This document shows positions 5,913-6,790 of a stretch of DNA of 6,790 nucleotides, in pieces. The notes beneath the pieces were generated by a model. It worked only from the letters and a program-made list of their open reading frames with translations. It did not search any database and was not told where the DNA came from. This DNA comes from Pseudomonadota bacterium. Its GTDB lineage: Bacteria > Pseudomonadota > Alphaproteobacteria > Rhizobiales > Hyphomicrobiaceae. Location: NCBI GenBank assembly GCA_023430845.1, contig JAEYYJ010000092.1, positions 1 through 6,790 on the forward strand, given 5' to 3'. How positions within the stretch are numbered: position 1 is the stretch's first letter; each line of letters begins with the position of its first letter. A program made the translations under genes and the position numbers.

Positions 5913-6790
5913 TTATTCGGCGGCATCCTTGCGGGCACCCGCGTAGCGGGTCTCGGCCTCGTAGTAGGCATCGAAGCCGACAGTGCGCTTCAGATCGTCG
6001 AAGCTCATGAGCAGGTCTGCCGGATGGCGTTCCGTCTTCATCGCCGCGAGGCCCGCCTCGATCGCGCGCATGGATGCGGAGAACAGCGTCAGCGGGAAGA
6101 TCGCGAGACCGAAGCCGAGCTCGCGCAGGCGCACCATGGGAGGAATGGGCGTCTTGCCGCCCTCGACCATGTTTGCCATGTGGATCCCTGGCGCCTCCTT
6201 CGTGACGCGCGCCATCTCACTCTCGGATTGCGGCGCCTCGACGAACAGGATGTCCGCACCGGCATCGCGGAATGCATTGGCGCGCCAGATGGCTTCGTCG
6301 AGACCGATGACGCCGCGCGCATCCGTGCGCGCGAGAATGAGGATATCGCCGCCGGCACGCCGCACCTCATCGCGCGCGTACGCCGCAGCGCGAATGCGAT
6401 CTATCGCCTCCGCGCGATCGACGATGAGTTTGCCCTTGGTGTGCCCACAGCGCTTCGGTGCGAGCTGATCCTCGATCATGACACACGCGGCGCCAGCCTG
6501 GGCATAGCCGCGGACAGTACGCTCGACGTTGAGGGCATTGCCGTAGCCCGTATCGCCATCGCCGATGACGGGAATGGGCGTCGCGGCGCAGATGTCGCGC
6601 ACTTGGCCGGCCATCTCGGCGTAGGAAATGAGACCGGCATCTGGAAGACCGAGACGCGCCGCTGAAACGGCAAAACCAGACATGAAGGTGAAGGGGAACC
6701 CGGCGTCGCCGATCATCTTGGCCGACAGGGCATCCCAGCAGCAGGGCACCATGTGGCAGCGATCCTCGTTCAGAATCGCGCGCAGCTTCT
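5913..6790 (-). CDS. isocitrate lyase/PEP mutase-family enzyme (5' end outside window)
   Basis: This TIM-barrel family cleaves or rearranges C-C or C-P bonds of 2-oxo- or hydroxy-acids with Mg2+. Members include 2-methylisocitrate lyase and oxaloacetate decarboxylase-like enzymes. The frame is open to the right edge; the Met at 6752 is probably internal, because the preceding codons (LRAILNEDRCH) continue the normal N-terminus. Numbered from that Met, the motifs are WDALSAKM (6-13), SGFAVSAARLGLPD (25-38), metal-site GDGDTGYGN (64-72), EDQ (94-96), the PKRCGH loop with catalytic-type Cys102 (99-104), and ARTDA (141-145). PKRCGH is the isocitrate/2-methylisocitrate lyase signature and argues for a lyase over a PEP mutase. 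The visible 291 codons match the usual family length, so little is missing. It is followed after 48 nt by the aminotransferase gene, suggesting linked 2-oxo-acid/amino-acid metabolism. Exact substrate unknown. Confidence 0.9.
   Translation of the reverse strand, partial: KLRAILNEDRCHMVPCCWDALSAKMIGDAGFPFTFMSGFAVSAARLGLPDAGLISYAEMAGQVRDICAATPIPVIGDGDTGYGNALNVERTVRGYAQAGAACVMIEDQLAPKRCGHTKGKLIVDRAEAIDRIRAAAYARDEVRRAGGDILILARTDARGVIGLDEAIWRANAFRDAGADILFVEAPQSESEMARVTKEAPGIHMANMVEGGKTPIPPMVRLRELGFGLAIFPLTLFSASMRAIEAGLAAMKTERHPADLLMSFDDLKRTVGFDAYYEAETRYAGARKDAAE

Noticed and set aside
1..6790. CRISPR arrays, tRNA/rRNA genes, insertion sequences or phage genes
   Set aside because: I saw no regularly spaced repeats, no T-arm/cloverleaf pattern, no transposase or integrase motifs, and no terminal inverted repeats with target duplications.

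Overview
The window is GC-rich chromosomal DNA with alphaproteobacterial character, most likely from the order Hyphomicrobiales (Rhizobiales). Three things point there: the NuoE/NuoF sequences, a DUF1134/EipA-type envelope protein, and a direct-repeat LexA box of the GTTC-N7-GTTC type that is specific to alphaproteobacteria. Genus cannot be decided from the sequence alone.

Layout, left to right. (1) Positions 1-1304 (minus strand): the 5' end of a respiratory complex I gene block. In transcription order it holds a small unnamed membrane protein (963-1304), nuoE (228-845) and the N-terminus of nuoF (running off the left edge). nuoA-D do not precede it; the block begins at a long intergenic region. 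(2) Positions 1305-1787: 483 bp without a convincing gene, separating the nuo block from the divergent plus-strand gene. It holds a stem-loop and a small inverted repeat abutting a TATAAT. (3) Positions 1788-3071 (plus): a secreted 427-aa protein whose C-terminal third is an EipA/DUF1134 domain, attached through a long Pro/Thr-rich linker to an N-terminal helical, two-cysteine domain. (4) Positions 3072-3131: short convergent gap with a strong bulged hairpin, a candidate bidirectional terminator. (5) Positions 3132-4415 (minus): a DUF2130/COG4487 protein with an N-terminal CxxC, a long coiled coil and a PD-(D/E)XK-like core, in an RmuC-like arrangement. (6) Positions 4416-4646: 231 bp containing the DUF2130 promoter with an exact GTTC-N7-GTTC LexA box, plus a G/C-rich hairpin just behind the next gene. 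(7) Positions 4647-6790 (minus): a probable two-gene operon of an isocitrate lyase/PEP mutase-family enzyme (start off the right edge) and a fold-type I PLP aminotransferase.

The most interesting point is the combination of (5) and (6). A coiled-coil protein with a nuclease-like core sits alone behind what looks like a textbook alphaproteobacterial SOS operator. This suggests that this largely uncharacterised family is DNA-damage-inducible here. The other genes are metabolic or envelope functions with no evident link to it. No CRISPR array, tRNA, rRNA, insertion sequence or prophage gene was seen.
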